A stretch of DNA of 64,000 nt from Grimontia marina (GCF_900060185.1 NZ_FIZY01000019.1:26908-90907); one strand, 5' to 3'; numbered from the stretch's first letter, positions 54,385 to 63,275 are shown. Notes: generated by a model from the letters alone, not told the origin. A program made the numbers and translations.

Positions 54385-55173
54385 TCAGTGGGTCAGAACT
54401 TTATGAATCAGCTGCGTTCTCCCCCTCACATTGAGCTTTTCAAAAAGATGCTTCATGTGAGTCCGTACCGTCGTGAATGAGACATTATATCGTCGGGCTA
54501 TTTCCTTATCAGACAGCCCTTGTATCACTGCCAAACACACGTCCACTTCACGCGCGGTCAGGTGATACTCTTCCACCAGAAAGTCTTCATCCATCCCCGA
54601 GGACGCATTGATGTCCGGGATCACATCGGGTCTGACATCTTCTTTAGAAAAAGCACCAGGTCTTGCTTGCTTCATGGCATTGGTAAAAGCTGCGCCCATT
54701 GCACTAACAATTTCCACATCTCTTTTGGTGAAGTCATTGCGTCTGCGACTTCTCCAGATCCTGATATCGCCGATGTTCTGGCGACCATCATGGGCATGGA
54801 AGTTTAGACCATACGTCAGCCCATCAATAGACAGGAAGTCGTTGAAAAACTCCGTCTGTTTCAACGCACTGTGCGGCATGATTTGACTCACTGCTGTTGC
54901 TTGTTTACGTTGCTGCAGCTTGGGCGTAATAGGATCGTGATACTGAAAATAGCTTTCATAGTGGGAAAGATTGTCGTCAGACATATTTATCGCCACGCGA
55001 TGAGAAAAGCCGCACCGCGGCCCGTCCCATACATAGGAAGCAAAGTAATCAGCATCAAGAAGATCCAGCAAGCATTTACCCACTTGCTGGCGCATTTCCG
55101 AGCATTCCATGCCCGCATTCAAACACTCTGCAATCTGGAATACTGCATGAGTTTCTCGCATAGACAGGTTCAC
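54385..55173 (-). CDS. LuxR-family regulator with possible ligand-binding N-terminal domain
   Basis: 262 residues from a GTG at 55173, with GGGGGA upstream; an ATG four codons later lacks such a site. The HTH is LTAREVDVCLAVIQGLSDKE followed by IARRYNVSFTTVRTHMKHLF. The N-terminal 180 residues form a GAF/autoinducer-binding-like domain without clear homoserine-lactone binding residues. It is located directly downstream of the TRAP transporter operon on the same strand (22 bases after dctM), so may be part of it and control it. Confidence 0.86.
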   Translation of the reverse strand: MNLSMRETHAVFQIAECLNAGMECSEMRQQVGKCLLDLLDADYFASYVWDGPRCGFSHRVAINMSDDNLSHYESYFQYHDPITPKLQQRKQATAVSQIMPHSALKQTEFFNDFLSIDGLTYGLNFHAHDGRQNIGDIRIWRSRRRNDFTKRDVEIVSAMGAAFTNAMKQARPGAFSKEDVRPDVIPDINASSGMDEDFLVEEYHLTAREVDVCLAVIQGLSDKEIARRYNVSFTTVRTHMKHLFEKLNVRGRTQLIHKVLTH

Positions 55174-55195
55174 AACGTCCCCCTGTTACACAAAT

Positions 55196-56497
55196 TTATC
55201 CATAAAGAAAATTAGGTAAACCCAGCGCCAAAGCGGGGATGAAAATAATGGCGAAAAGCCTCACCATATCTGCAACCCAAAATGGCATCACACCGCGAAA
55301 TACCGTGCGATTATCAAGGTCCTTGAACATGCCGCTCAGCACAAAAACGTTCATGCCAACCGGCGGCGTAATTAAGCTGATCTCCGTGACCACCACGACC
55401 ACAATGCCGAACCAAATCAGGTCAAATCCCATGCTTTGAACCACAGGGTAAAACACAGGAACGGTCAACAGCATCATCGACATACTTTCGAGCACAGTGC
55501 CAAGCATCAGGTAAATCACGACGATCATCAAAAACACTAGCATGGGCTGAAGATCCTGATTGGTCAGGAAATGCACCAATCCTTCAGGAAGACCCGCACG
55601 GTTGATAAAGTTTGAGAATATCAACGCGCCCAGCACGACAAAGAATATCTTTGCGCTCATCACCGCCGTTTCAAAAAGGACTTCCTTCAGCAGCTTTTTG
55701 GTAAGCAGGTCACGCAGATAAACGATCACCAAGGCACCAAAACTCCCGATACCTGCGGCTTCGGTGGGCGTAAAAATCCCCAGATATATCCCACCCATAA
55801 TGATGGTGAACAAAGAGGCAATACCGGCAATACCTTTGTAGGCCTCCCGCTTCTGCTGAGACGTCATTTCATGCCCACGGGGTCCAGCTTCTGGCGAGCG
55901 CCACACTACGTACTTCACCGCAGCCAGATACAACAGAATCCCCATCACCCCCGGCACAAAACCTGCCGCAAACAACTCACGGATACTTTGTTCCGTCAAA
56001 ATGCCGTAAATGATCAACGCCACGCTGGGAGGAATAAGGATGCCAAGCGTCCCCCCAGCGGCAATACAGGCAGACGCCAGGCTGTCGGCATAACCGAACC
56101 GACGCATAGAAGGGATAGCCACCTGACCCATCGTTGCTGCCGTCGCCAGACTAGATCCACAAATCGCGGAAAAACCGCCGCACGCCGTGATGGTCGCCAT
56201 GGCCATACCACCGCGGTGGTGTCCCACCAGCGCATTGGAAGCCCGAAACAATTCAACAGACATCCCTGATCGGCTGATTAAGTTACCCATCAAAATAAAC
56301 AAGGGGATCACGCTCAACGCTGGGTCTTGTAGGGTATCGACAATTCGGCGGGCACTGATCGTCAAGGCAGCAGTGAAATTGAAATCCAGTAAAGAGGCAT
56401 ATCCTACGACGCCTACCAGTGTCATGGCGTAAGCCAAAGGCATTCGCAGGACACACAGCAGCAAAACAATCGTGAGTCCAATCAGGGCACTAATCAT
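55196..56497 (-). CDS. dctM: TRAP transporter large permease (DctM)
   Basis: 433 residues from ATG 56497, which lies in the tail of the dctQ gene with GGAGG upstream; a frame to 56524 is less likely. About 12 membrane helices and the DctM marks (PLFILMGNLISRSGMSVELF; ATMGQVAIPSMRRFGY; TPTEAAGIGSFGA; PPVGMNVFVLSG) are present. It is the main transport subunit of the tripartite sodium-driven importer. Overlaps dctQ by eight bases. Confidence 0.93.
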   Translation of the reverse strand: MISALIGLTIVLLLCVLRMPLAYAMTLVGVVGYASLLDFNFTAALTISARRIVDTLQDPALSVIPLFILMGNLISRSGMSVELFRASNALVGHHRGGMAMATITACGGFSAICGSSLATAATMGQVAIPSMRRFGYADSLASACIAAGGTLGILIPPSVALIIYGILTEQSIRELFAAGFVPGVMGILLYLAAVKYVVWRSPEAGPRGHEMTSQQKREAYKGIAGIASLFTIIMGGIYLGIFTPTEAAGIGSFGALVIVYLRDLLTKKLLKEVLFETAVMSAKIFFVVLGALIFSNFINRAGLPEGLVHFLTNQDLQPMLVFLMIVVIYLMLGTVLESMSMMLLTVPVFYPVVQSMGFDLIWFGIVVVVVTEISLITPPVGMNVFVLSGMFKDLDNRTVFRGVMPFWVADMVRLFAIIFIPALALGLPNFLYG

Positions 56498-57044
56498 GAC
56501 GCTCACCCTCCAAGGACTCAACATGGCTATCTAAGGTCGCCGTTGAGCAGATCCCTCTGAACAAAAAGGCAAAAGCACTCAGCAGCAAGCAGAAAGCAAT
56601 CGCATACATCGCCCAAGAGGCCGGAATTTCTAGGTACTCTGTTACCAATTGCTTTCTGTCAGCACGTGCTGCCAATTTATGGACGCTCATCGCCAGATAG
56701 ATGCAGCCAACACTGAGTCCAAGGGAATAAATCCTCTCAACCCACTTGGCAAACGCCGGACTGATGGCATCCGTCAGTAAATCCACCCGGATTTGATCAT
56801 CTTTAAAAACAAGTAATGGCAACATCAGCATGACCAATACCAACAGCATGAAGCCGGTCAATTCGCTGCCACCCAAGATAGGAGTGCCGAGAAGGTATCT
56901 GCCCAACACATCAAGGACGGTTAACAACATCATGCCTATCAGTGCCACAGCACTTGTCCAACGCATCAAGGGAAACAGGTAACAACATCCTTGTTGGAAC
57001 AATGACCAGTAGTGCTGGCCAATGCCTGTTTTATTACTGACCAT
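56490..57044 (-). CDS. dctQ: TRAP transporter small permease (DctQ)
   Basis: 184 residues from ATG 57044 (MVSNKTGIG), with GAGG six bases upstream; an ATG at 57056 is an alternative. Four membrane helices are seen, and the DVLGRYLLGTPILGGSELTG motif is typical of DctQ. It pairs with DctM in the inner membrane. The gene overlaps the binding-protein gene by about 11 bases. Confidence 0.92.
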   Translation of the reverse strand: MVSNKTGIGQHYWSLFQQGCCYLFPLMRWTSAVALIGMMLLTVLDVLGRYLLGTPILGGSELTGFMLLVLVMLMLPLLVFKDDQIRVDLLTDAISPAFAKWVERIYSLGLSVGCIYLAMSVHKLAARADRKQLVTEYLEIPASWAMYAIAFCLLLSAFAFLFRGICSTATLDSHVESLEGERHD

Positions 57045-58053
57045 TTGCGACCTCATATGCTTGAGCCTCTTCGCGGAATGCTCTCAAAGCAGCTTTGGCA
57101 TCCACATCACGATCTTTGACTGACTCAACCCAAGCCTGATCTAAGTCGCCGGTGGCCGCAGCGAAATACGCCAAATCCTGGTCAGATGCATCAACAATCT
57201 GGTTCCCTTTTTCGCGGGCGACACCTTCTGCATAGTCGTCAGCATCAGCCCATGCTTTCGCCGCCATTGCGGACAGTTTCTCGCCGGATACCGCCATAAT
57301 GGCGTCTCTGTCTTTTTCAGACAGCCCATCAAGCGTATCTTCGCTCAGAAAAATACCGAAACTGCCCAAATACATGCCATGAGGCAGCTTCAGTGTATAA
57401 GGTGCAACTTCATGGAGTTTCAGTGTCGTTTTAGTCGACATCGGGTTAAACACACCATCTACAACACCTTGCGTCAGCATTTCATAGATTTTGTTAGCAG
57501 GCGCTGCGACACCAGTGACACCGAGGCGCTCACCGATTGCAGACTGAATGCCGCCACCCACACGGATTTTTTTGCCTTTAATATCCTCAAGGCTCTCCAA
57601 AGGTTCACGCATATGGATCTGGCCGGGGCCATGAGTAAAAACGCCCACTAATTCAACGCCATCATGTTCCCCTGCCTCAGCAAGGTAATCCTCATGAATC
57701 CGCCAATGGGCGACAGATACCGCTTCTGATCCGGCATTGTGGTTTGGTAATTCCGCGAGGCTCGTCAGTTTAAACTGACCAGGGAAATAACCGTGGTAAG
57801 TCCAGGCACCATCTACTGCGCCATCTTCCACCAAGTCAATCAGACTGTTGGGACTTCCAAGGTCATAGACCAAAGTAATCTTAACGCGCCCTTCAGTCGC
57901 TTCTTCAATCCATTTCCCCCATGTTGGCAATACGGTTTTATTCATCGCCGCTGCTGGGGAAAGCCATGTGGCAATCTTAAGTTCGACCTCTGCCATCACA
58001 CTCATAGGCAGGAAAAGCAAACCTACTGCTACTCGCCAAAACACTCGTTTCAT
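57034..58053 (-). CDS. dctP: TRAP transporter solute-binding protein (DctP)
   Basis: 339 residues from ATG 58053; a longer frame to 58134 would precede the signal peptide MKRVFWRVAVGLLFLPMSVM and is rejected. The mature protein starts near AEVELKIATWL. The DctP fold marks KKIRVGGGIQSAIGERLGVT and PANKIYEMLTQGVVDGVFNP are clear; Arg in RVGG should bind the carboxylate of the ligand. Substrates of such proteins are organic acids, but which one is not readable here. First gene of the TRAP operon, divergent from the AraC regulator. Confidence 0.92.
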   Translation of the reverse strand: MKRVFWRVAVGLLFLPMSVMAEVELKIATWLSPAAAMNKTVLPTWGKWIEEATEGRVKITLVYDLGSPNSLIDLVEDGAVDGAWTYHGYFPGQFKLTSLAELPNHNAGSEAVSVAHWRIHEDYLAEAGEHDGVELVGVFTHGPGQIHMREPLESLEDIKGKKIRVGGGIQSAIGERLGVTGVAAPANKIYEMLTQGVVDGVFNPMSTKTTLKLHEVAPYTLKLPHGMYLGSFGIFLSEDTLDGLSEKDRDAIMAVSGEKLSAMAAKAWADADDYAEGVAREKGNQIVDASDQDLAYFAAATGDLDQAWVESVKDRDVDAKAALRAFREEAQAYEVANGQ

Positions 58054-58431
58054 TACAACCTCACAATCCGTTACGATACACATAATGACAATATTTAACA
58101 TATAACGTAACATGTCATAACAACAAACTAACATTACGATAAATGCGTTGATTCTCGTTATTGAAACAGCCCCGCATACAACGCATTTAAAAACATCAAG
58201 TTAGAGACAAAAGATGTTAGTGGTAGACGAATAAAAGGCAGAAGAGTGATTGAGAAGCACAGTACTGAAACAGCTAGACAGCCGACAGGATGTAAACTTT
58301 TTGTGATAAATAACGAAGGCAAATAGCATGGCGGCTTTTTGCACTTTAGCCTTAATGACTCGAATTTTTTCAATAGACCCAAATTTCGAACCAGAAAAAT
58401 CTGAGTAACCGCGCAACCAAGGAGGGCTGTC
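58054..58431. promoter_or_regulatory. Divergent promoter region between the TRAP operon and the AraC gene
   Basis: 378 bases without a convincing gene. Next to dctP the DNA is AT-rich and contains two TTACGATA copies in direct orientation (about 58070 and 58134) and CATAATGACA/GTCATAAC-like arms, which could be sites of the AraC or LuxR regulators. The half next to the AraC gene is less AT-rich. The site AAGGAGGGC is the ribosome binding site for the GTG at 58432. Confidence 0.4.
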
Positions 58432-59385
58432 GTGTTATCCCATCTTAGATTGAGCCAAACCAAGCCAAGCCTCGTGCACCTCGACGAGCTACAAACCATG
58501 ATCACCGCATCATGCGGGCAGTACGCACTTGAGCCAAAACAAACCGACACCCCCTCTCTCCAAGGCGCGCTCGAGCCCTTCATGCTGTCCCGCTACGAAG
58601 CCATTAGTGTTTGCATGAATGTGGGTCAGGTAACACGGTCAGAACGCATGATTAAACAAGATCCTGGTGATCATCTTTATATGCTGGTACAGGATGAAGG
58701 TCGCTGCGTCGTCGAGCAAAATCACAAGCAACACACCTTGTTGCCCGGCGACATATATGTCGTCGATTCTACCCAACCAAGCCGCTTTATATTGAATGGT
58801 AATGCCTCCAGACAAATCTCTATTCACCTTCCACGGGAAGAGATGCTCCACCGATACGGAAAAGCCATTACTGGTGGCGTGATGGTTGAGCATGACGATC
58901 CTTTGCGAACCGCACTTATTGCTGTGGTAGCAAAATCAATGGAAGAAGGCATGCCAGACTCCTGCGCCCGATTGATGGATTCCACTTTTGACCTTTTAGG
59001 AATTTACATCGACGGGAAGGAAAAACAGAAAAGCCAAAGCGAGCGTGAAAAGCAGGGAGTACTTGGACGGGCACTCTCTCTGATCGACCGAAACTTTAAC
59101 GACCCGGCATTCGACGCCTGCCAACTCGCCGATAAGCTAGGGATATCCAGTCGGACCCTTCAACGCCAGTTTCAATCCCTTGGGGAGTCACCTACCCGAA
59201 AACTCATCAATACCCGACTTGATAACGCAAAAGCGCTGTTAATGGGCATGTCTCAAAGCGACGATCACAGCTCAGTGACCAACGTGGCCTACCACTGCGG
59301 CTTCAGCGATCTCTCCTACTTCTACAAGGAGTTCCACAAGCGTTTTGATATGGCACCAGGCGCGATGGTGAACTGTCGCCAATAG
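58432..59385 (+). CDS. AraC-family transcriptional regulator
   Basis: 317 residues. The start is a GTG at 58432, supported by AGGAGG six to seven bases upstream. The N-terminal 190 residues are an AraC_binding_2-like sensor domain (LSRYEAISVCMNVGQVTRSE; LLPGDIYVVDSTQPSRF), the C-terminal 105 residues the double HTH (ACQLADKLGISSRTLQRQFQ; VAYHCGFSDLSYFYKEFHKR). It is 87 bases before the aldehyde dehydrogenase gene on the same strand and divergent from the TRAP operon; either or both may be its targets. Confidence 0.9.
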   Translation: MLSHLRLSQTKPSLVHLDELQTMITASCGQYALEPKQTDTPSLQGALEPFMLSRYEAISVCMNVGQVTRSERMIKQDPGDHLYMLVQDEGRCVVEQNHKQHTLLPGDIYVVDSTQPSRFILNGNASRQISIHLPREEMLHRYGKAITGGVMVEHDDPLRTALIAVVAKSMEEGMPDSCARLMDSTFDLLGIYIDGKEKQKSQSEREKQGVLGRALSLIDRNFNDPAFDACQLADKLGISSRTLQRQFQSLGESPTRKLINTRLDNAKALLMGMSQSDDHSSVTNVAYHCGFSDLSYFYKEFHKRFDMAPGAMVNCRQ

Positions 59386-59472
59386 CCAATGAGTTTGGCG
59401 GTTTGTTCCAAGTCACTCAAGTTAACACATCCTAAGGTGGGGTAATCATACTCATCAACGAGGATTGGAAAC

Positions 59473-60906
59473 ATGAGTACGGAAACAGAGAACCCAACAA
59501 AGCCATATTTAATGACAGTTAATGGGCAAGGCAGAAGTGCTGATACCTACTTTAAGGTGTTAAACCCTTCCACGCAGGCTATCGTTGGACTGGCACCACA
59601 ATCAAATCAAAAAGATGTCGACGCTGCAGTCGCCGCCGCAAAAAACGCCTTCCCAACGTGGTCATCAACTCCACACGAAGAGCGAGTCGCACTTTGCCAG
59701 CAAATCGTCACCCTAATCAAAAACAACAGTGAGGCCTTAGCCACACTGATCACCCAAGAACAAGGCAAGCCGCTGAATGGCTTGGGCTCCCGTTGGGAAA
59801 TCGGTGGCGCTTGCGCGTGGGCCGAATACACCACTAGCCTGAATCTGGGCGTGAAGGTCCTTCAAGATAACGAAGAAGGCCGGCTTGAGTTGCACCGTAA
59901 GCCTTTGGGTGTTGTCGCCTCCATCACACCTTGGAATTTCCCGGTACTCATCGCGATTTGGCACATCATGCCAGCGCTTGTGACGGGTAATACCGTGGTT
60001 ATCAAACCCTCCCCCTACACCCCACTTTCCACTTTAAAGCTCGTTGAGTTGATGAATCAGGTATTGCCACCCGGCGTCGTGAATGCCGTTGCGGGTGAAG
60101 ACACTAACGAAAACAGCGTTGGACAATTGCTATCATCACACCCTGATGTCCGTAAGGTGGTGTTCACCGGTTCGACAGCAACAGGCAAGTCCATCATGCG
60201 CAGCGCCGCGGATTCCATGAAAAGGCTCACCCTCGAATTGGGCGGAAACGACGCAGGCATCGTCCTACCTGATGCCGATCCAAACACCATCGCTGAAGGG
60301 CTTTTCTGGGGAGCCTTCATCAACAATGGGCAAACCTGCGCCGCGCTTAAGCGCCTTTACGTGCATGACAGCATCCATGACGAGGTTTGCGACGCATTGG
60401 TGGAATTCGCTAAGCAGGTTCCGTATGGCGATGGCATGGATGAAGGTTCCATACTTGGCCCCCTTTGCACCCCTTTTCAGTTTGAAAAAGTCAGTCGCCT
60501 CGTCTCGGAAGCGGCAATCAAAGGCACTGTGCACCTCGGTGGTACAGCCGCAAATGGTCAGTTTTTCCCACCCACCATTATCTCTGGGTTAAAAAATGGC
60601 GACTCACTGGTCGATGAAGAGCAGTTTGGTCCCGCTCTCCCCATCATCCGTTACACCGATATTGAAGATGCGATTCAAGCCGCGAATGACAGCAGTTCAG
60701 GCTTAGGCGGTTCTGTTTGGTCGTCAGACACGCAAGCAGCAGCAAGTGTGGCTAAGCGCCTCGAATGTGGCTCAGTCTGGATAAACCGCCACGGAATGAT
60801 CCAGCCCAACGCACCGTTTGGCGGAGTCAAAAGCTCAGGTCTGGGTGTCGAATTTGGAGAAGAAGGATTAGCCGAATACACCGATATTCAGGTGGTATTT
60901 AACTGA
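59473..60906 (+). CDS. NAD(P)-dependent aldehyde dehydrogenase
   Basis: 477 residues, ATG 59473 with GAGGA upstream. Conserved elements are TPWNFP (Asn155), the substrate-entry Lys in VVIKPSPYTP (Lys178), FTGSTATGKS, Glu255 in LELGGND, and catalytic Cys289 in NNGQTCA. The enzyme oxidises an aldehyde to the acid in the cytoplasm. It forms an operon with the NTF2-like gene 10 bases downstream. It could handle aldehydes made by the copper amine oxidase, though that gene is 11 kb away. Confidence 0.93.
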   Translation: MSTETENPTKPYLMTVNGQGRSADTYFKVLNPSTQAIVGLAPQSNQKDVDAAVAAAKNAFPTWSSTPHEERVALCQQIVTLIKNNSEALATLITQEQGKPLNGLGSRWEIGGACAWAEYTTSLNLGVKVLQDNEEGRLELHRKPLGVVASITPWNFPVLIAIWHIMPALVTGNTVVIKPSPYTPLSTLKLVELMNQVLPPGVVNAVAGEDTNENSVGQLLSSHPDVRKVVFTGSTATGKSIMRSAADSMKRLTLELGGNDAGIVLPDADPNTIAEGLFWGAFINNGQTCAALKRLYVHDSIHDEVCDALVEFAKQVPYGDGMDEGSILGPLCTPFQFEKVSRLVSEAAIKGTVHLGGTAANGQFFPPTIISGLKNGDSLVDEEQFGPALPIIRYTDIEDAIQAANDSSSGLGGSVWSSDTQAAASVAKRLECGSVWINRHGMIQPNAPFGGVKSSGLGVEFGEEGLAEYTDIQVVFN

Positions 60907-60916
60907 AGGAGAAATC

Positions 60917-61339
60917 ATGTCTGCTTTTGAAAACGCAACCGAGTTCTTTCATGCTTGTGAATCAGGCAAAGGTTGGGAGGCCTGCAAAGGCTTCGCTGAA
61001 CCCAACGCCGGGTTTGATTCCCAAGCTTTCGCACTCACTGACATTCAAACACTGGAAGCCTACACCCATTGGATGCACGGTATCACCAACGGTTCTATGG
61101 CAGGCAGCCATTATGAACTCACCACCTCTGCTTTTGACCATGACAAAAACACCGCGATTTTCTTTGGCACCTTTTTCGGTATCCACAGCGGGGAAGGTGG
61201 ACCAGTGCCGGCCACTGGAAAAAAGTGCGCAAGTCACTATGTGTATGTGATGCAATTATCGGGAGAAGGCAAAGTCACACATATGACCAAGGTATGGAAC
61301 GATGGATGGGCGCTGAAAGAGCTTGGTTGGACGCAGTAG
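60917..61339 (+). CDS. NTF2-like (SnoaL-type) protein
   Basis: 140 residues, ATG 60917 with AAGGAG upstream. The cone-shaped NTF2-like fold is indicated by the helix-rich start (ATEFFHACESGKGWEACKGF) and the later strands (HYVYVMQLSGEGKVTHMTKV). Such small proteins act as isomerases, cyclases, hydrolases or binding subunits. Coexpression with an aldehyde dehydrogenase suggests a role in the same catabolic route. No specific reaction can be assigned. Confidence 0.8.
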   Translation: MSAFENATEFFHACESGKGWEACKGFAEPNAGFDSQAFALTDIQTLEAYTHWMHGITNGSMAGSHYELTTSAFDHDKNTAIFFGTFFGIHSGEGGPVPATGKKCASHYVYVMQLSGEGKVTHMTKVWNDGWALKELGWTQ

Positions 61340-61346
61340 GAAACCG

Positions 61347-61375
61347 AAGAGCCGCCGGATAATAAGGCGGCTCTT
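61347..61375. terminator. Bidirectional terminator hairpin
   Basis: AAGAGCCGCC (61347-61356) pairs perfectly with GGCGGCTCTT (61366-61375) around a nine-base AT-rich loop, followed by TTGTTGTT-like T-rich DNA on the plus strand. It separates the converging NTF2-like and DUF3088 genes. Confidence 0.85.
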
Positions 61376-61387
61376 GTTGTTGAACCA

Positions 61388-61723
61388 TTAGTGCTTTTCA
61401 GGCAGGTCAAAACGTTCGATAAAGTACTGGATGATGTCATCGGTCTTATTAATATGACGCATACCAGTTGAAGCTGACACAGAGAACTTTTCCGAACCAA
61501 ACTGATCGCCCTCAATTAAGACCAGATTTGGGCAAACTTGATTAGCCTCTCCCAGATGCTCGGGAAGATCACCGCGTGGTTTCTGAAAATCGACATACCT
61601 GACTTCTACGTTATGGCGGATCTCTGGAAACATCGCCATCAATCCTTCAACCCGCATGCAGTAGGGACAGAAGTACTTTTTTCCACCGTCGTTAAAGTCT
61701 CGCTTAAGCAAATACAAAATCAT
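61388..61723 (-). CDS. DUF3088 / glutaredoxin-like protein
   Basis: 111 residues from ATG 61723 (MILYLLKRDF); the frame runs back to 61765 but that part is not conserved. The motif YFCPYCMRVEG with C-x-x-C, and a beta-alpha-beta arrangement (VEVRYVDFQKPRGDLPEHLG; CPNLVLIEGD), give a thioredoxin-fold protein of the DUF3088 family. The function is unknown; the CPYC pair would allow thiol-disulfide exchange. A single minus-strand gene. Confidence 0.82.
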   Translation of the reverse strand: MILYLLKRDFNDGGKKYFCPYCMRVEGLMAMFPEIRHNVEVRYVDFQKPRGDLPEHLGEANQVCPNLVLIEGDQFGSEKFSVSASTGMRHINKTDDIIQYFIERFDLPEKH

Positions 61724-62092
61724 GATGGCCTTCCTTGGTAACAACATAAAAAACACATAATACACACCTTACGACCTTTGTTTCGAATCAAAACTGATAA
61801 TTTTCCAAAGTCACGATGGGTGTGAAGGTTAGGTTGCGGCTTAGTGGCAAGAGGACACTATGAAGCAGATGGTTTTGTTAGAGAGGATTGGCTGCTGACG
61901 CAGCCAAAAGAAGGCTATTGCTGACCAGAGCATAGTCATTGATGTAATAAAATTCAGTTGCTTACAGCTGGATTAGTCAAGTCGATTTGTTGATGTGGAC
62001 GTCCTTGCCGTTTCCAGATAAAGAAACTTCTTACAAATTTCTTTATCTGTTAATGGAAACAGTATTCTCTTGACTCTGCTACCAATACACGG
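61724..62092. other. Intergenic region with a nested inverted repeat
   Basis: 369 bases without a convincing gene, between two minus-strand genes. It must hold the DUF3088 promoter. The only strong structure is the nested inverted repeat at 62010-62060, listed separately. Confidence 0.45.
62010..62060. repeat. Nested inverted repeat, probable terminator of the NTF2-like gene
   Basis: An inner perfect 12-bp arm CAGATAAAGAAA (62015-62026) pairs with 62038-62049, with an outer GTTTC/GGAAAC pair (62010-62014 and 62055-62060) after a small bulge. It lies about 30 bases beyond the stop of the minus-strand gene at 62093. No long T-run follows, so either Rho-type termination or an insertion-element remnant is possible. 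Confidence 0.6.
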
Positions 62093-62515
62093 TTACAAGC
62101 CCCAGAACGCATCTTCTGCGTCTTGATCAGATGAGAACAGCCAAACTTCAACAATTTTTCCATTTTTGATTTTGAATAAATCTGAGCCTGTCATTTCGAC
62201 TTTTTTCTCAGTACCATCAAAGTTCTTAGTCGCACTGAAGAGAATCGGAGCTGAAACCAGATCATCATTGGCCATTGGGGCACCATCAGGCTTAACAACA
62301 AGAGAACCCTGACTGTCTGCCATCATTCCACCGACCATTTCGCCCACTGCTGCAAAACCGTTTTTTGATCCGGAAAACTTATTACCTCCCGGTTGATGCC
62401 ATACCACGCTCTCTGAAAACAAGCTGGCAAACGCGCCCATATCTCCCTGCGCCAAGCTCGTGAAGTACTGATTTATTACCAAAAGGTTTTGAACTTGAAC
62501 ATTTGTATCAGACAT
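62093..62515 (-). CDS. NTF2-like (SnoaL-type) small protein
   Basis: 140 residues; ATG 62515 with AAGGAGA upstream. The sequence is a SnoaL-like / nuclear transport factor 2 family domain (VINQYFTSLAQGDMGAFASL; VVWHQPGGNKFSG; DLFKIKNGKIVEVWLF). It is not closely similar to the NTF2-like protein at 60917. No partner gene is cotranscribed. The ligand or reaction cannot be told from sequence. Confidence 0.85.
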   Translation of the reverse strand: MSDTNVQVQNLLVINQYFTSLAQGDMGAFASLFSESVVWHQPGGNKFSGSKNGFAAVGEMVGGMMADSQGSLVVKPDGAPMANDDLVSAPILFSATKNFDGTEKKVEMTGSDLFKIKNGKIVEVWLFSSDQDAEDAFWGL

Positions 62516-62658
62516 TATCTTCTCCTTGATACACCATGAATAAAATGAATTTTTTTTAAAAGAGTTACAATAATAAGCACTATTATTTCTAGTAGTCAGG
62601 GACGATTTTCTTTATAGACTGTTACGAAAAACAAAATGGTTTTATGCAAATTCGTAGA

Positions 62659-63069
62659 TTAAAAGCGATGGCTCCACGCAGAACTAGCCATCCTTACAAT
62701 TTGCTCAGCTTCTACAATAAAACCAAACTGAATCGAATGATTGAAACTTACTGAGCCAGCAACTTGGTGACCTGTTGTACCTTCAATTGCCAAATGCCCA
62801 ACGCCATCGTAAGCGTAAATCCTGAGATTTAGCTCATCTGGTGACATTGAATTTAAGACAGCTTCACCTTTCCGGTGTTTCTCAAGCTCACGGAGAGATG
62901 CAGAAAACAGTTCAAGTTCCTCTTTAGCAACCCAAACCTGATTCTTGCCGATGTAGCCATTACTGGAAACTACAATACCAATGAGAGCATCGCCATAACT
63001 CGGCAATGCGGTATCGGTCTCTAATTGAACTTCAAGTTCTATAAAATTTTCGCCATTTTCGATTTTCAT
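62659..63069 (-). CDS. Small protein, WapI-like immunity family candidate, in an integron-type cassette
   Basis: 136 residues, ATG 63069. No good Shine-Dalgarno is present, and the ATG is only about 10 bases from the attC site at 63080-63165, as in integron cassettes. The layout (MKIENGENFIELEVQLETDT; VWVAKEELELFSASLRELEK; FGFIVEAEQIVRMASSAW) resembles the WapI-type immunity family, small beta-rich proteins; this is a tentative match by memory. No toxin gene is adjacent. No attC is seen after its stop, so the cassette is incomplete or its end has decayed. Confidence 0.65.
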   Translation of the reverse strand: MKIENGENFIELEVQLETDTALPSYGDALIGIVVSSNGYIGKNQVWVAKEELELFSASLRELEKHRKGEAVLNSMSPDELNLRIYAYDGVGHLAIEGTTGHQVAGSVSFNHSIQFGFIVEAEQIVRMASSAWSHRF

Positions 63070-63079
63070 ATATTCATGT

Positions 63080-63165
63080 GCATAACGCCTAAGCTCAGGG
63101 GCGACAAAAAGCGGAGCGAGGAACGAGTATAGCTTTTTGACGTCCCTTGGAGCCCATTGTTAGCT
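63080..63165 (-). repeat. Isolated integron attC site, VCR-like
   Basis: Read on the minus strand, the element begins GCTAACAATGGGCTCC and ends CTTAGGCGTTATGC, with GGGACGTCAAAAAGC and GCTTTTTGTCGCCCC as inner complementary arms. These give the long imperfect stem with R'' (GCTAAC) and R' (GTTATGC) boxes typical of attC recombination sites; layout and motif order are close to the Vibrio VCR. It directly follows the TAA of one small gene remnant and directly precedes the next gene, as expected of cassettes on the minus strand. No integrase gene is in the window. Confidence 0.82.
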
Positions 63166-63272
63166 TAATTCATGACGGCTACTAATACAGAGAATATGCC
63201 CGCTATAACCGCACCCAGAAGAGCACTGGCGAACCCAATCCAAGCCCCTGCTGACCCACTAAATAGCTGTTC
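63165..63272 (-). pseudogene. C-terminal remnant of a cassette gene for a small membrane protein
   Basis: On the minus strand 35 codons read through to a TAA that overlaps the start of the attC site. The peptide is hydrophobic (GAWIGFASALLGAVIAGIFS and VLVAVMN), like the last membrane helix of a small protein. The 5' side stops at an in-frame TAG at 63273-63275, at the presumed end of the IS630-family element. The gene was apparently cut by the insertion and its N-terminal part may lie beyond the right edge. Confidence 0.65.
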
Positions 63273-63275
63273 CTA

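Noticed and set aside
58070..58145. Two direct TTACGATA copies as AraC binding sites
   Set aside because: Too short and too AT-rich to separate from chance; kept only as a remark in the region entry.
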